A DNA stretch of 64,000 nt from Duganella sp. Root1480D1 (lineage in GTDB: Bacteria; Pseudomonadota; Gammaproteobacteria; Burkholderiales; Burkholderiaceae_D). The notes beneath the pieces were generated by a model. That model was not told the DNA's origin and searched no databases. It saw nothing but the letters and a program-made list of their open reading frames with translations. Shown piece after piece: positions 52,373-60,515 of this stretch. The position numbers were made by a program, and so were the translations under genes. Within the stretch, counting starts at the first letter, position 1. The number at the start of each line of letters is the position of its first letter. The stretch covers positions 124,001 to 188,000 of the forward strand of contig NZ_LMFZ01000002.1 of NCBI RefSeq assembly GCF_001427305.1. Direction: 5' to 3'.

Positions 52373-53098
52373 CTAGCTGCGCTTGCGCCTGCGCAAGCCA
52401 GCGATGGCAGCAAGGCCGACGCCAAACAGTGCAGGCGCCGCCGGTTCTGGCACTGCGGCCACGGCCAGCTTGCCTTCCCACCCGTCCCGTTCGAGTATCG
52501 TTTCATCGCCGGTCACCGGATCTAAGCGGCTGCGGTACCACTGGGACCTGTATACCAGCTCCGACGGCGTTTCCCGCCGCCAGAATTCCTCGGCCCGCGC
52601 CGGATCCATGGCGGTGTCCCAGGCCAGCCCTGTGCCCTGGAAGTGGAACTGGTAATTGGTGTAGAAGTTGTCGCTATAGCTGCCAGTTGCGTCTTCCCAG
52701 ATTGCCCAGTTTCCAGTAGTGAAGCTGAAGTACCCGTGATAGCTGCCATCAGCATTCACCTGAAGGCGGGAGAACAGGCCATCGCCGGAAGGTTCAGTGC
52801 TTCCTGTCCGGCGCTGGTATTCAGCGTCTACCGGCGAACGAAAGCCCGAAGTATCCAGGTCGAACCAGCAAGACGAGTGATGCTCAGCCCCCGAAAAGCT
52901 GCTGCGGCAGGGCAGGAACGGCGTGAGGCTGGAGCGCATGGTCCCGCCAAATGGTGCCAGGACTTTGCCATCGTAAATGGTGCGCTGGTCCCTGGACATC
53001 CAATGCTCGGCGGAGTTGACGGCAAATGTGGTGACAATGCCCGCGTGTGCCGGGCCGGTCAGGATCATTATGATCGCTGGCAATGCAAGATACTTCAC
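52373..53098 (-). CDS. PEP-CTERM exported protein (tandem copy 2)
   Basis: 241 residues. Signal peptide MKYLALPAIIMILTGPAHA, a beta-rich middle with Trp/Ser, and a PEP-CTERM tail VPEPAAPALFGVGLAAIAG plus RRRKRS. Aligns end to end with the neighbouring protein at 53095 (same FAVNSAEHWMSRDQ/FTVDFAKHWTSSNQ start, FSRLQVNADGSYHGYFSF, GLAWDTAMDP), so they are paralogues from tandem duplication. The start overlaps that gene's stop by 4 bases. Confidence 0.85.
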   Translation of the reverse strand: MKYLALPAIIMILTGPAHAGIVTTFAVNSAEHWMSRDQRTIYDGKVLAPFGGTMRSSLTPFLPCRSSFSGAEHHSSCWFDLDTSGFRSPVDAEYQRRTGSTEPSGDGLFSRLQVNADGSYHGYFSFTTGNWAIWEDATGSYSDNFYTNYQFHFQGTGLAWDTAMDPARAEEFWRRETPSELVYRSQWYRSRLDPVTGDETILERDGWEGKLAVAAVPEPAAPALFGVGLAAIAGLRRRKRS

Positions 53099-53829
53099 GC
53101 TTTCCTCCGGCGCAGCGCTGCAAGGCCAGCGAGGCCAATACCAAACAGCGCGAGTGCGGCAGGTTCAGGAACTGCTGCCGCTGCATCCTGCAGGTCCACG
53201 GTACCGTCCCAACCTTCGCTGACGAAACTCATCGACTCGCCACTCAGGGGATCAATCGTGTCGCGCACCCAATCGGTACTGAACGTCTTCTCGTACATCG
53301 TTTCCTTGTTCCACATTGCTTCTGCGAGGGATGGATCCATGGTTGTATCCCAAGCCAGGCCCTCACCGCGGAACCTGAACGTGTATTTAGTCAAGGAGCT
53401 GTTCACGTAGCTGCCGTTCGCGTCTTCCGTGAACTCGCTCATCACGAAGCCGAACGAGAAGTAACCAGAGTAGCTACCATCCTTCTTTACTTGAAGCCGG
53501 CTCGCGAGGTTTGCCGTTACCGGTGCATCGGATTCGAACCGGCTTCGATAATCCTGGAAGTACGGCGTTTCCCAGTCGGACTGGTCGGCGAAGAAACAGT
53601 TCGAGTTGTGCGTATCGCCGCTGACGCTGCTGCGGCACTTCAACAAGGGACTCAAATTGGAGCGCAGCGTACCGCCGAACGATTTCAGGACCTTGTCATC
53701 GTAGTTGAAGCCCTGGTTACTGCTGGTCCAATGCTTGGCGAAATCCACGGTGAAAGGGGTGGCGATACCGGCTTGGGCCGATCCTGCGGCCAGGGCCAGC
53801 AGCATGGCCGGCAGAGCGAGAAGTTTCAT
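53095..53829 (-). CDS. PEP-CTERM exported protein (tandem copy 1)
   Basis: 244 residues. Signal peptide MKLLALPAMLLALAAGSAQA and C-terminal VPEPAALALFGIGLAGLAAL with RRRKA, the exosortase sorting signal. Paralogue of the next gene, translated first. The start codon lies inside an inverted repeat (53827-53864) that could fold in the mRNA. No sigma-54 promoter like that of the other PEP-CTERM gene at 4225 is seen upstream. Function unknown; both are likely surface or matrix proteins. Confidence 0.85.
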   Translation of the reverse strand: MKLLALPAMLLALAAGSAQAGIATPFTVDFAKHWTSSNQGFNYDDKVLKSFGGTLRSNLSPLLKCRSSVSGDTHNSNCFFADQSDWETPYFQDYRSRFESDAPVTANLASRLQVKKDGSYSGYFSFGFVMSEFTEDANGSYVNSSLTKYTFRFRGEGLAWDTTMDPSLAEAMWNKETMYEKTFSTDWVRDTIDPLSGESMSFVSEGWDGTVDLQDAAAAVPEPAALALFGIGLAGLAALRRRKA

Positions 53830-53864
53830 ACTTTATAAGTCGAATTATCAAAATATAAAGTATG
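53827..53864 (-). promoter_or_regulatory. 11-base inverted repeat that includes the start codon of the PEP-CTERM pair
   Basis: CATACTTTATA (53827-53837) and TATAAAGTATG (53854-53864), 16 bases apart. In the transcript the upstream arm would pair with the ATG and the bases just before it. It could be an RNA switch occluding translation, or a DNA operator. AT-rich stem, so weak at high temperature. Confidence 0.45.
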
Positions 53865-53913
53865 CATTAGAATTAATAAAAAGAAAACTTCCGTGAGGCA
53901 AGTTTGCAACAAA

Positions 53914-54798
53914 TCAATTTTCTGCGCAGGGGGTCTCGGCGACGCCTTGCACGCCGGGCCGCAACAGCACGACGCTGCCCGGCCAGCCATCGCCGACGTT
54001 GCCGGGGTCAATCGATGTGACCAGCAGTGTGGACAGGTCGGGGCCACCGAAGCTGCACATCGATGGCTTGGCGAAAGGCAGCCCGATTTCGCGGTCCAGC
54101 GCACCGGCTGGCGTGTAGCGCTGCAGCAGGCCGCCGTCGTTGGCGCAGGTCCAGTAGCAGCCTTCGGCGTCTACCGCAGCGCCGTCAGGACGGCCCTTCT
54201 GCCCGCCCAGGTCGAGGAAGATGCGCTTGTTGTGTGGCGTACCGCTGGCGGTGTCGTAATCGAAGGCCCATACCATGCGCCGTTTCGGGTGCGAGTCGGA
54301 CAGGTACATGGTATCTCCGCGTGGCGAAAAGGCCGTGCCGTTCTGGGTCAGCATGCCGGAGACAAAAGGCCTGGACAGCCCGTCGCCGGCGGTATAGCGG
54401 TAAAGCTGGCCGACCGCGCGTTCGGCCGCCATGTCCATGAACATGGTGCCGGCCCAGAAGCGCCCTTGCCGGTCGCAGCGGCCGTCATTGAAGCGCATGC
54501 CCTCGCCCAGCTCCGGCGCCGGCGGCGCCGCCAGGCGTTCGGCCGATACGCTGCCGTCTTCACGCAGCGAAAGGTGGAAGATGCCGGTTTCCATGCCTGC
54601 GATGAAGCCGCCGCGTGCGGCGGGCGACACGCAGGCCACCATTTCCGGCGCTTCCCAGAAGCGCGTGCCGCCACTGGAGTAATCAAGCCGCCAGATGCGG
54701 CGCGCCGGAATATCGACCCAATACCAGGCGCCTTCGCCCGCGTGCCAGGTGGGGCTCTCACCCACCATGCAATGAACGCCGCTTACCTTTTCCATCAT
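53914..54798 (-). CDS. SMP-30/gluconolactonase family lactonase
   Basis: 294 residues, six-bladed propeller of the SMP-30/regucalcin family. Metal ligands are expected at Glu14 in VGESPTWH, in MRFNDGRCD and in YLSDSHPKR. Such enzymes open sugar lactones; here, next to uronate/aldarate genes, it probably hydrolyses galactaro- or glucaro-lactone. The start (ATGATG, first used) overlaps the transporter stop by 4 bases. Last gene of the reverse operon. Confidence 0.9.
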   Translation of the reverse strand: MMEKVSGVHCMVGESPTWHAGEGAWYWVDIPARRIWRLDYSSGGTRFWEAPEMVACVSPAARGGFIAGMETGIFHLSLREDGSVSAERLAAPPAPELGEGMRFNDGRCDRQGRFWAGTMFMDMAAERAVGQLYRYTAGDGLSRPFVSGMLTQNGTAFSPRGDTMYLSDSHPKRRMVWAFDYDTASGTPHNKRIFLDLGGQKGRPDGAAVDAEGCYWTCANDGGLLQRYTPAGALDREIGLPFAKPSMCSFGGPDLSTLLVTSIDPGNVGDGWPGSVVLLRPGVQGVAETPCAEN

Positions 54799-56207
54799 AG
54801 GTCAGTGATTTCCTTGTGCGCCGGGACCAGCGCTTTCATGATGCACCAGGCGAGAAGGTAAGCCAGCGCGCAGAAGGTGAACATGATCATGTAGCCGGTC
54901 TGGATCTGGCCCAGCGTGCTGTAGTAGTCGAACAGTTTGCCGGCCACCTTGGTGATCAGCACGCCGCCCAGGCCACCGGCCATGCCGCCGATGCCGACCA
55001 CGGATCCGACGCTATGTTTCGGGAACATGTCCGATACGGTGGTGAACAGGTTGGCCGACCAGGCCTGGTGCGCCGAGGCGCCAATGCCGATCAGGATGAC
55101 CGGTACCCAGATGCCAAGATAGCCAAGCGGCTGCGCCAACAGCACCGCCAAAGGGAAGAAGGCAATGGTCAGCATGGCGCGCATGCGGCCGTGATAAACG
55201 CTGGCGCCGCGGTTGATGAAGAAGGTCGGGAACCAGCCGCCGCCGATGGAACCGATCATGGTCATCGAGTACAGCACGGCGAGCGGCACCACCATTTCAG
55301 TCGCCGAAACGCCATACTGCACCGACATGAATTTCGGCAGCCAGAAGAGGAAGAACCACCACACGCCGTCGGTCAGGAATTTGCCGGCCGTGAAAGCCCA
55401 GGTCTGGCGGTAGGCCAGCAGCTTGAACCAGGATGCCTTGCGTGGCGCCGCGTCGGCGGCCGGCGCTGCCGCCGGAGCATCGGCCACATCGCTGTTGATG
55501 TACTCCAGTTCCGCGCGCGACAGGCGCTTTTGATTCGCCGGCGCATCGTAGAAATACAGCCAGAAGCCCATCCAGATAAAGCCGATTGCGCCGATGATGA
55601 TGAAGGCCGATTGCCAACCCCACGCTTCGGCGATCAAAGGCACCGTGATCGGCGCAAGGATCGCGCCGATATTCGCGCCGGAGTTGAAGATGCCGGTGGC
55701 GAAGGAACGCTCCTTCTTCGGGAAGTATTCGGCGGTGGCCTTGATCGCGGCCGGGAAGTTGCCCGCTTCACCCAGCGCCAGCACGGCGCGCCCCACCATG
55801 AAGCCGGCCACCGACACCGGCACCGCGGCAATGCCGATGGCGGCCAGGGCATTCGAGAACGTCGTGCCGATTGCCACCGAATAGGCATGCAGGATCGCAC
55901 CGACCGACCACACCACAATCGCCAGCACAAAGGCCCGGCGGGTTCCCATCTTGTCGATCACGCGTCCGGCAAACAACATCGAGATCGCGTAGACGAACTG
56001 GAACACGGCGGCAATGTTGGCGTAGTCGGTATTCGACCAGCCGAATTCCTTCGACAGCGAAGGCGCCAGCAGCGACAGCACCTGGCGGTCAAGGTAGTTG
56101 ATCGTGGTGGCGAAGAACAGCAGGCCACAGATGGTCCAGCGGTATTTGCCGATGGCGGCGGCCGGTTCGGCTGCCAGGCCGACGGCTTGCGGGTTGGGCT
56201 GATTCAT
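54795..56207 (-). CDS. MFS transporter, anion:cation symporter (hexuronate/aldarate type)
   Basis: 470 residues, 12 membrane segments. The N-terminal FFATTINYLDRQVLSLLAPSL with the INYLDR motif is typical of the ACS family (ExuT, GudP, GarP), as are FVYAISMLFAGRVIDKMGTR and GLGEAGNFPAAIK-like (LALGEAGNFPAAIKATAEYF). Imports hexuronates or aldarates with protons. Coupled to the SMP-30 gene and 51 bases after the semialdehyde dehydrogenase gene. Confidence 0.92.
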   Translation of the reverse strand: MNQPNPQAVGLAAEPAAAIGKYRWTICGLLFFATTINYLDRQVLSLLAPSLSKEFGWSNTDYANIAAVFQFVYAISMLFAGRVIDKMGTRRAFVLAIVVWSVGAILHAYSVAIGTTFSNALAAIGIAAVPVSVAGFMVGRAVLALGEAGNFPAAIKATAEYFPKKERSFATGIFNSGANIGAILAPITVPLIAEAWGWQSAFIIIGAIGFIWMGFWLYFYDAPANQKRLSRAELEYINSDVADAPAAAPAADAAPRKASWFKLLAYRQTWAFTAGKFLTDGVWWFFLFWLPKFMSVQYGVSATEMVVPLAVLYSMTMIGSIGGGWFPTFFINRGASVYHGRMRAMLTIAFFPLAVLLAQPLGYLGIWVPVILIGIGASAHQAWSANLFTTVSDMFPKHSVGSVVGIGGMAGGLGGVLITKVAGKLFDYYSTLGQIQTGYMIMFTFCALAYLLAWCIMKALVPAHKEITDL

Positions 56208-56258
56208 AGTTTCTTATATTCGAAAAAGGCCGGCGTCTCCTCCGGCCGTACTACTTGA

Positions 56259-57839
56259 TCAAACTGCCGTGCGCAGCGCCCCATCCACGATGCGAGCCAG
56301 GCGCAGTGGATTATCGTCCTGCAGCGCGGCTGGCAGCAAGGCCGGCGGCACGTTCTGGTAGCTTACCGGACGCAGGAAGCGCTCGATGGCCGTGGCGCCG
56401 ACGGAAGTGGAGCGGGTATCCGAGGTGGCCGGGAACGGTCCGCCGTGCACCATCGCGTGGCATACCTCGACGCCAGTCGGGAAACCATCGAACAGCACGC
56501 GGCCGGCCTTGCGCTCCAGCGTCGGCAGCAGCCTGGCAGCCAGCGGATGATCGTCGTTCTCGCAATGCACGGTGGCGGTCAACTGGCCTTCCAGGCTGGC
56601 GGCCAGGCGCAGCATCTCAGCCTCGTCGCGGCAGGCGATCAATACCGACGCCGGACCGAACACTTCTTCCTGCAGCGCGTGGCTGCCGACAAAAGTTTCT
56701 GCGTCGACGCGGAACAATGCGGCTTGCGCGGCGCAGCCGGCGCCCACCTCCTGCCCCTGGGCCAGCAGCTTGACGCCGGCGGCATCGGACAAGCGGCCAA
56801 CGCCCGACTCATAAGCCTGGTGGATGCCGGCCGTCAGCATGGTGCCGGCCCCCTTCGGCTGAAGCGCTGCGGCAGCTGCAGCCGCAAAGCGCTCGAAGTC
56901 CGGGTCGGCCACGCCGATCACCAGGCCCGGGTTGGTGCAGAACTGCCCCACGCCCATGGTCAGCGACTCGACGAAAGCGGCGCCCAGTGCCTCGGCGTTG
57001 GCTGCCAGTACGGCAGGCAGCATGAACACCGGGTTGATGCTGCTCATCTCTGCGTAGACCGGAATCGGTTCATGGCGTGCGGCTGCGGTGCGCATCAGGG
57101 CAGTGCCGCCCTGGCGCGAACCTGTAAAGCCGACCGCCTTGATCGATGGATTGGCCACCAGCGCCTGACCGACAACGCGGCCGTCGCCGTGGATCATGGA
57201 GAACACGCCTTCCGGCATGCCGCAATCGGCGGCGGCCTTCTGCACGGCACGCGCCACCAGCTCAGACGTGCCGGGGTGGGCCGCGTGCGCTTTCACCACG
57301 ACCGGGCAGCCGGCAGCCAGCGCGGACGCAGTGTCGCCGCCCGCAACGGAAAACGCCAGCGGGAAGTTGGAGGCACCGAATACGGCGACCGGGCCGATTG
57401 CGATCTTGCGCAAGCGCAGGTCGGGACGCGGCGGTGTGCGCTGCGGCAGCGCCGAATCCAGCGTGGCGTGCTGCCAGTGGCCGTCGCGCACCACTTTTGC
57501 AAACAGGCGCAATTGGTTGACGGTACGGCCGCGCTCACCTTCCAGGCGGGCTTGCGGCAGGCCCGTCTCGGCCATGGCGCGCTCGGTCAGGGTTGCGCCC
57601 AGCGCGTCGATGTTGTTGGCAGCCGCTTCCAGGAAGGCGGCGCGCACTTCCGGCGTGGTGGCCCGGTAGGTGTCGAAAGCCTGCTCGGCCAGCGCGCACG
57701 CGCGCTCCACGTCCGCCAGTTCGGCCTGGCCAAACGCCGGCTGCAGGTTTTGCTTGGTCGCCGGGTTGAAGGCCAACTGGGTGCCGGCCGCGCCGCGCAC
57801 CAGTTGCCGGCCGATGATCATTTCACCGGTAATTTGCAT
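56259..57839 (-). CDS. 2,5-dioxovalerate (alpha-ketoglutarate semialdehyde) dehydrogenase
   Basis: 526 residues. Oxidises 2-ketoglutarate semialdehyde to 2-oxoglutarate with NAD(P). Subfamily marks: catalytic Cys in [11 protein letters not shown], general-base Glu in [12 protein letters not shown], and [24 protein letters not shown]. These fit the aldehyde dehydrogenases that follow KdgD in aldarate and pentose oxidation. The ATG shares one base with the kdgD stop (TAATG). Confidence 0.93.
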   Translation of the reverse strand: MQITGEMIIGRQLVRGAAGTQLAFNPATKQNLQPAFGQAELADVERACALAEQAFDTYRATTPEVRAAFLEAAANNIDALGATLTERAMAETGLPQARLEGERGRTVNQLRLFAKVVRDGHWQHATLDSALPQRTPPRPDLRLRKIAIGPVAVFGASNFPLAFSVAGGDTASALAAGCPVVVKAHAAHPGTSELVARAVQKAAADCGMPEGVFSMIHGDGRVVGQALVANPSIKAVGFTGSRQGGTALMRTAAARHEPIPVYAEMSSINPVFMLPAVLAANAEALGAAFVESLTMGVGQFCTNPGLVIGVADPDFERFAAAAAAALQPKGAGTMLTAGIHQAYESGVGRLSDAAGVKLLAQGQEVGAGCAAQAALFRVDAETFVGSHALQEEVFGPASVLIACRDEAEMLRLAASLEGQLTATVHCENDDHPLAARLLPTLERKAGRVLFDGFPTGVEVCHAMVHGGPFPATSDTRSTSVGATAIERFLRPVSYQNVPPALLPAALQDDNPLRLARIVDGALRTAV

Positions 57840-58756
57840 TATTGGGCACCTTGCTTCTTGATCAGCGCCAGCAGCATTGCGTCTTCTTCCGCGGTCAGGT
57901 CGGTCAGCGGAGCGCGCACCGGGCCGCCGGAATGGCCAACCAGGCGGGCGCCAGCCTTGACGATCGACACCGCGTAGCCTGCCTTGCGGTTGCGGATCTC
58001 CAGGTATGGCAGGAAGAATTCGTCCAGCATGCGGTCGGTTTCGGCAGTATTGCCGGCTGCAGTGGCATGGTAGAAGTCCATCGCCAGCTTCGGCACGAAG
58101 TTGAACACGGCCGAGGAATACACCGGCGTGCCCAGCGCCTTGTAAGCGCCTGCATACACTTCCGCAGTCGGCAAGCCGCCCAGGTAGGAGAAGCGGTCGC
58201 CCAGCTTGCGGTAAATCTGCACCATCAGTTCGATCTCACCCACGCCATCCTTGAAGCCGACCAGGTTCGGGCAGCGCGCCGCCAGGATGGCCAGCGAGTT
58301 GGCGTTCAGGCGGCAGTTGGCACGGTTGTACACGATCACGCCGATTTTCACGGACTCGCACACCTGGGCCACGTGTTCGATCAGGCCGTCCTGGCTTGCT
58401 TCGGTCAGGTAATGCGGCAGCAGCAGCAGGCCGTCGGCGCCCAGGCGCTCCGCTTCCTGCGCCAGCGCGATGGCCTGGCGGGTCGGGCCGCCGGTACCGG
58501 CCAGCAGCGGCACCTTGCCGCGGCAGCTTTCCACAGCGACCTTGATCACCTGCGAGTACTCGGGAGCGGTCAGCGAGAAGAACTCACCGGTGCCGCCGGC
58601 GGCGAACAGCGCGCTGGCGCCGTAAGGAGCCAGCCAGTCCAGGCGTTCGGCATAGGCTTTGGCGTTGAAGTTGCCTTCGGCGTCAAAATCGGTGATCGGG
58701 AAGGACAGCAGGCCGGACGACATGACTTTCTTGAGTTCTTGCGGGGACATGGACAT
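57839..58756 (-). CDS. kdgD: 5-dehydro-4-deoxyglucarate dehydratase
   Basis: 305 residues, DHDPS/NAL superfamily barrel. Converts 5-keto-4-deoxyglucarate to 2-ketoglutarate semialdehyde, water and CO2. The Schiff-base lysine is in VGFKDGVGE, the catalytic tyrosine in VIVYNRANC, and the substrate loop in [14 protein letters not shown] is subgroup-specific. A good AGGAG site precedes the ATG. First gene of the operon kdgD-dehydrogenase-transporter-lactonase. Confidence 0.95.
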   Translation of the reverse strand: MSMSPQELKKVMSSGLLSFPITDFDAEGNFNAKAYAERLDWLAPYGASALFAAGGTGEFFSLTAPEYSQVIKVAVESCRGKVPLLAGTGGPTRQAIALAQEAERLGADGLLLLPHYLTEASQDGLIEHVAQVCESVKIGVIVYNRANCRLNANSLAILAARCPNLVGFKDGVGEIELMVQIYRKLGDRFSYLGGLPTAEVYAGAYKALGTPVYSSAVFNFVPKLAMDFYHATAAGNTAETDRMLDEFFLPYLEIRNRKAGYAVSIVKAGARLVGHSGGPVRAPLTDLTAEEDAMLLALIKKQGAQ

Positions 58757-58803
58757 CGTTGACTCCTAAGTGTGGTTTTTGCACGAATCGAGCGCGAGCT
58801 CAG

Positions 58804-58821
58804 TTGTATGTCATCGTATAA
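58804..58821. promoter_or_regulatory. Candidate regulator site upstream of kdgD
   Basis: TTGTATGTCATCGTATAA contains two GTAT half-elements around an ATGTCAT core, within the AT-rich 112-base spacer before kdgD. The core resembles the GATGTC arms of the palindrome ahead of the FadR-type gene, so one regulator could bind both. Symmetry is imperfect. Confidence 0.35.
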
Positions 58822-58845
58822 CCTAGTTTAAATGAACGCAAGCGA

Positions 58846-58870
58846 AAAAATGGGGACGTACCCCATTTTT
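58846..58870 (-). terminator. Rho-independent terminator of the first FadR-type gene
   Basis: Stem AAAAATGGGG / CCCCATTTTT with a 5-base loop, followed by T on the reverse strand. It overlaps the TAA stop of the FadR-type gene and separates it from kdgD. Confidence 0.7.
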
Positions 58871-59600
58871 ACGCCGGGTTTTCGAAACGTTGTTGTGCCT
58901 GCAGCAGGCGCTCGCGGGAATTGGAGAGGTGGGTGCGCATCGCAGCGCGGGCGGCTTCCGGGTCCTGGCGCTGGATGGCGCGGAAGATGTCTTCGTGTTC
59001 GCGGTGCACGCGCTCGAGGTAATCGGCCGGGCGATCCTGCGCCAGGTTGGCGGTGTTGACCCGGGCGCGCGGGATGATCGCCTGGCCAAGCTGGCCGAGG
59101 ATGTCGACGAAGTAGCGGTTGCCGGTGGCCTTCGCGATCACCAGGTGGAAGCGGCGGTCTGCTTCCACCGAGGCGCGGCCCTGCTCCATCGCCTGCCGCA
59201 TATCGGACAAGGCCTGCGCCAGTTCAGCCACCTGCTCATCGCTGCGCCGGGTAGCAGCCAGGCCGGCGGTTTCGGTTTCCATGCTGATGCGCAGCTCGAG
59301 AATGGCCAGCACGTCGCGCACGGTGACAATGCTTTCTGCATCGATGCCAAGGCCGCCGCTGTTACGCGGCTTCTCCAGCACGAAGGTGCCGATGCCGTGG
59401 CGGGTCTGCACCAGGCCCGCCGCCTGCAGGTGCGAAATCGCTTCGCGCACCACGGTACGGCTGACGCCATGCTGCTCCATGATGGCCGACTCGGTCGGCA
59501 GCTTGTCGCCGGGCTTCAGCACGCCGCTATTGATGCTGCCGCTGATTTGTTCGACCACGCCCTGGGCCAGGGTGTGTCGCTTGCGAGGGAGAATAGTCAT
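58869..59600 (-). CDS. FadR-subfamily GntR regulator (uronate/aldarate type)
   Basis: 243 residues. N-terminal winged helix (GDKLPTESAIMEQHGVSRTVVREAISHLQAAGLVQTRHGIGTFV) and C-terminal FCD domain with metal-ligand positions (RRFHLVIAKATGN, EHEDIFRAIQ). Lies directly upstream of the kdgD operon, same strand, with its own terminator. Start: a TATAAT lies 6-7 bases before the ATG at 59600, suggesting a nearly leaderless transcript; an earlier ATG at 59615 is possible. Probably represses the operon in the absence of uronate or aldarate. Confidence 0.9.
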   Translation of the reverse strand: MTILPRKRHTLAQGVVEQISGSINSGVLKPGDKLPTESAIMEQHGVSRTVVREAISHLQAAGLVQTRHGIGTFVLEKPRNSGGLGIDAESIVTVRDVLAILELRISMETETAGLAATRRSDEQVAELAQALSDMRQAMEQGRASVEADRRFHLVIAKATGNRYFVDILGQLGQAIIPRARVNTANLAQDRPADYLERVHREHEDIFRAIQRQDPEAARAAMRTHLSNSRERLLQAQQRFENPA

Positions 59601-59621
59601 GGCTTCATTATACATGCGAAA

Positions 59622-59638
59622 AAGATGTCAGACATCTT
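59622..59638. promoter_or_regulatory. Operator palindrome before the first FadR-type gene
   Basis: AAGATGTC, A, GACATCTT: perfect 8-base arms. It lies just upstream of the TATAAT at 59607-59612 (reverse strand), in the place expected for autoregulation. A further GACATCT half-site follows at about 59645. Confidence 0.6.
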
Positions 59639-59684
59639 ATCAGAGACATCTCCAGCATTTCCCGGCCCCGCCTTTCTTGCGAAA

Positions 59685-59697
59685 TTGGTCGGACCAA
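59685..59697. promoter_or_regulatory. Operator palindrome before the second FadR-type gene
   Basis: TTGGTC, G, GACCAA: perfect 6-base arms, identical in form to known FadR-subfamily sites (TGGTnnnACCA class, as for LldR and PdhR). An ACCAAC half-site follows about 15 bases later. Lies 44 bases ahead of the ATG at 59741. Confidence 0.65.
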
Positions 59698-59740
59698 ATT
59701 AAAATCGGGCGACCAACTCCCTATAGAAGGCCCTGGCCCC

Positions 59741-60442
59741 ATGAACAAGAAAAACGTTGCAACGGAGCCGAATCCAGCAGCCGAACAACGGCTGTACCGC
59801 GTGGTCGCCGCCAAGATCCAGGACCTGATCCGCGAAGAGAACATCAAGCCTGGCATCCGCTTGCCGGCCGAACGCGAGCTCGCGGCCAAACTCAGTGTCA
59901 GCCGCGCGTCGCTGCGCGAGGCGCTGATTGCGCTTGAGCTGTCCGGCATTGTCGAAGTGCGCGGCGGCTCCGGTGTGTATGTCAGCGAAAAGGCTTCCTC
60001 CCCCTCCGATGTAACGGAAGGCGGTCCCGGACCGTTCGAAGTGCTGGCGGCACGCCGCCTGATCGAATCCGAGGTCGCGGCAATCGCGGCGAAGATGGCG
60101 ACCGATTCCGCGATCGACGCCATCCTGCGCGCCGCGGCCGAAATGGAGCAGCACCACGCCGATCGCGCCACCAATGAGCAGGCCGACCGCAACTTCCACC
60201 TGGCGATCGCGCGCGCTACCGGCAATACGGCCCTGGTGGGCGTGGTCGAAACGCTGTGGAACCAGCGCGGCACCATGTGGCACAAGCTCAAAGAGCACTT
60301 CCAGACCGAAGAACTGCGCCAGAACACACTGGACGACCATCGCAATATCGTGGCGGCCATCGCCGCCCACGATGCTGCCGGCGCACGCCAGGCCATGCGC
60401 GCCCACCTGGAACGCGTTACCAAGACCTTCTCACGCGGATGA
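59741..60442 (+). CDS. FadR-subfamily GntR regulator (second copy)
   Basis: 233 residues. Winged helix with IKPGIRLPAERELAAKLSVSRASLREALIALELSGIVEV, then FCD domain (RRLIESEVAAIAA, DRNFHLAIARATGN, DDHRNIVAAIAAHD). Divergent from the first regulator and followed by the pectate lyase fusion. It differs enough from the other copy to bind its own site (59685-59697). Likely effector: a pectin-derived sugar acid; not provable here. Confidence 0.9.
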   Translation: MNKKNVATEPNPAAEQRLYRVVAAKIQDLIREENIKPGIRLPAERELAAKLSVSRASLREALIALELSGIVEVRGGSGVYVSEKASSPSDVTEGGPGPFEVLAARRLIESEVAAIAAKMATDSAIDAILRAAAEMEQHHADRATNEQADRNFHLAIARATGNTALVGVVETLWNQRGTMWHKLKEHFQTEELRQNTLDDHRNIVAAIAAHDAAGARQAMRAHLERVTKTFSRG

Positions 60443-60444
60443 AA

Positions 60445-60486
60445 TATTTTGGCCTGACCGCTTGCATGTGCGGTCAGGCCAAAATA
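60445..60486. promoter_or_regulatory. 17-base inverted repeat upstream of the pectate lyase fusion gene
   Basis: Arms 60445-60461 and 60470-60486 pair perfectly (TATTTTGGCCTGACCGC and its complement) around an 8-base loop TTGCATGT. It starts 2 bases after the stop of the FadR-type gene. No T-run follows, so it could be a terminator stem, an operator (it contains GGTCAGGCC), or both. Confidence 0.5.
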
Positions 60487-60515
60487 AAATGAGGCGAACT
60501 TCAAGGGGGAGCCTC

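Noticed and set aside
60174..60515. Upstream extension of the pectate lyase fusion frame
   Set aside because: Overlaps the FadR-type gene out of frame; the signal peptide begins at 60516 with a good ribosome site.
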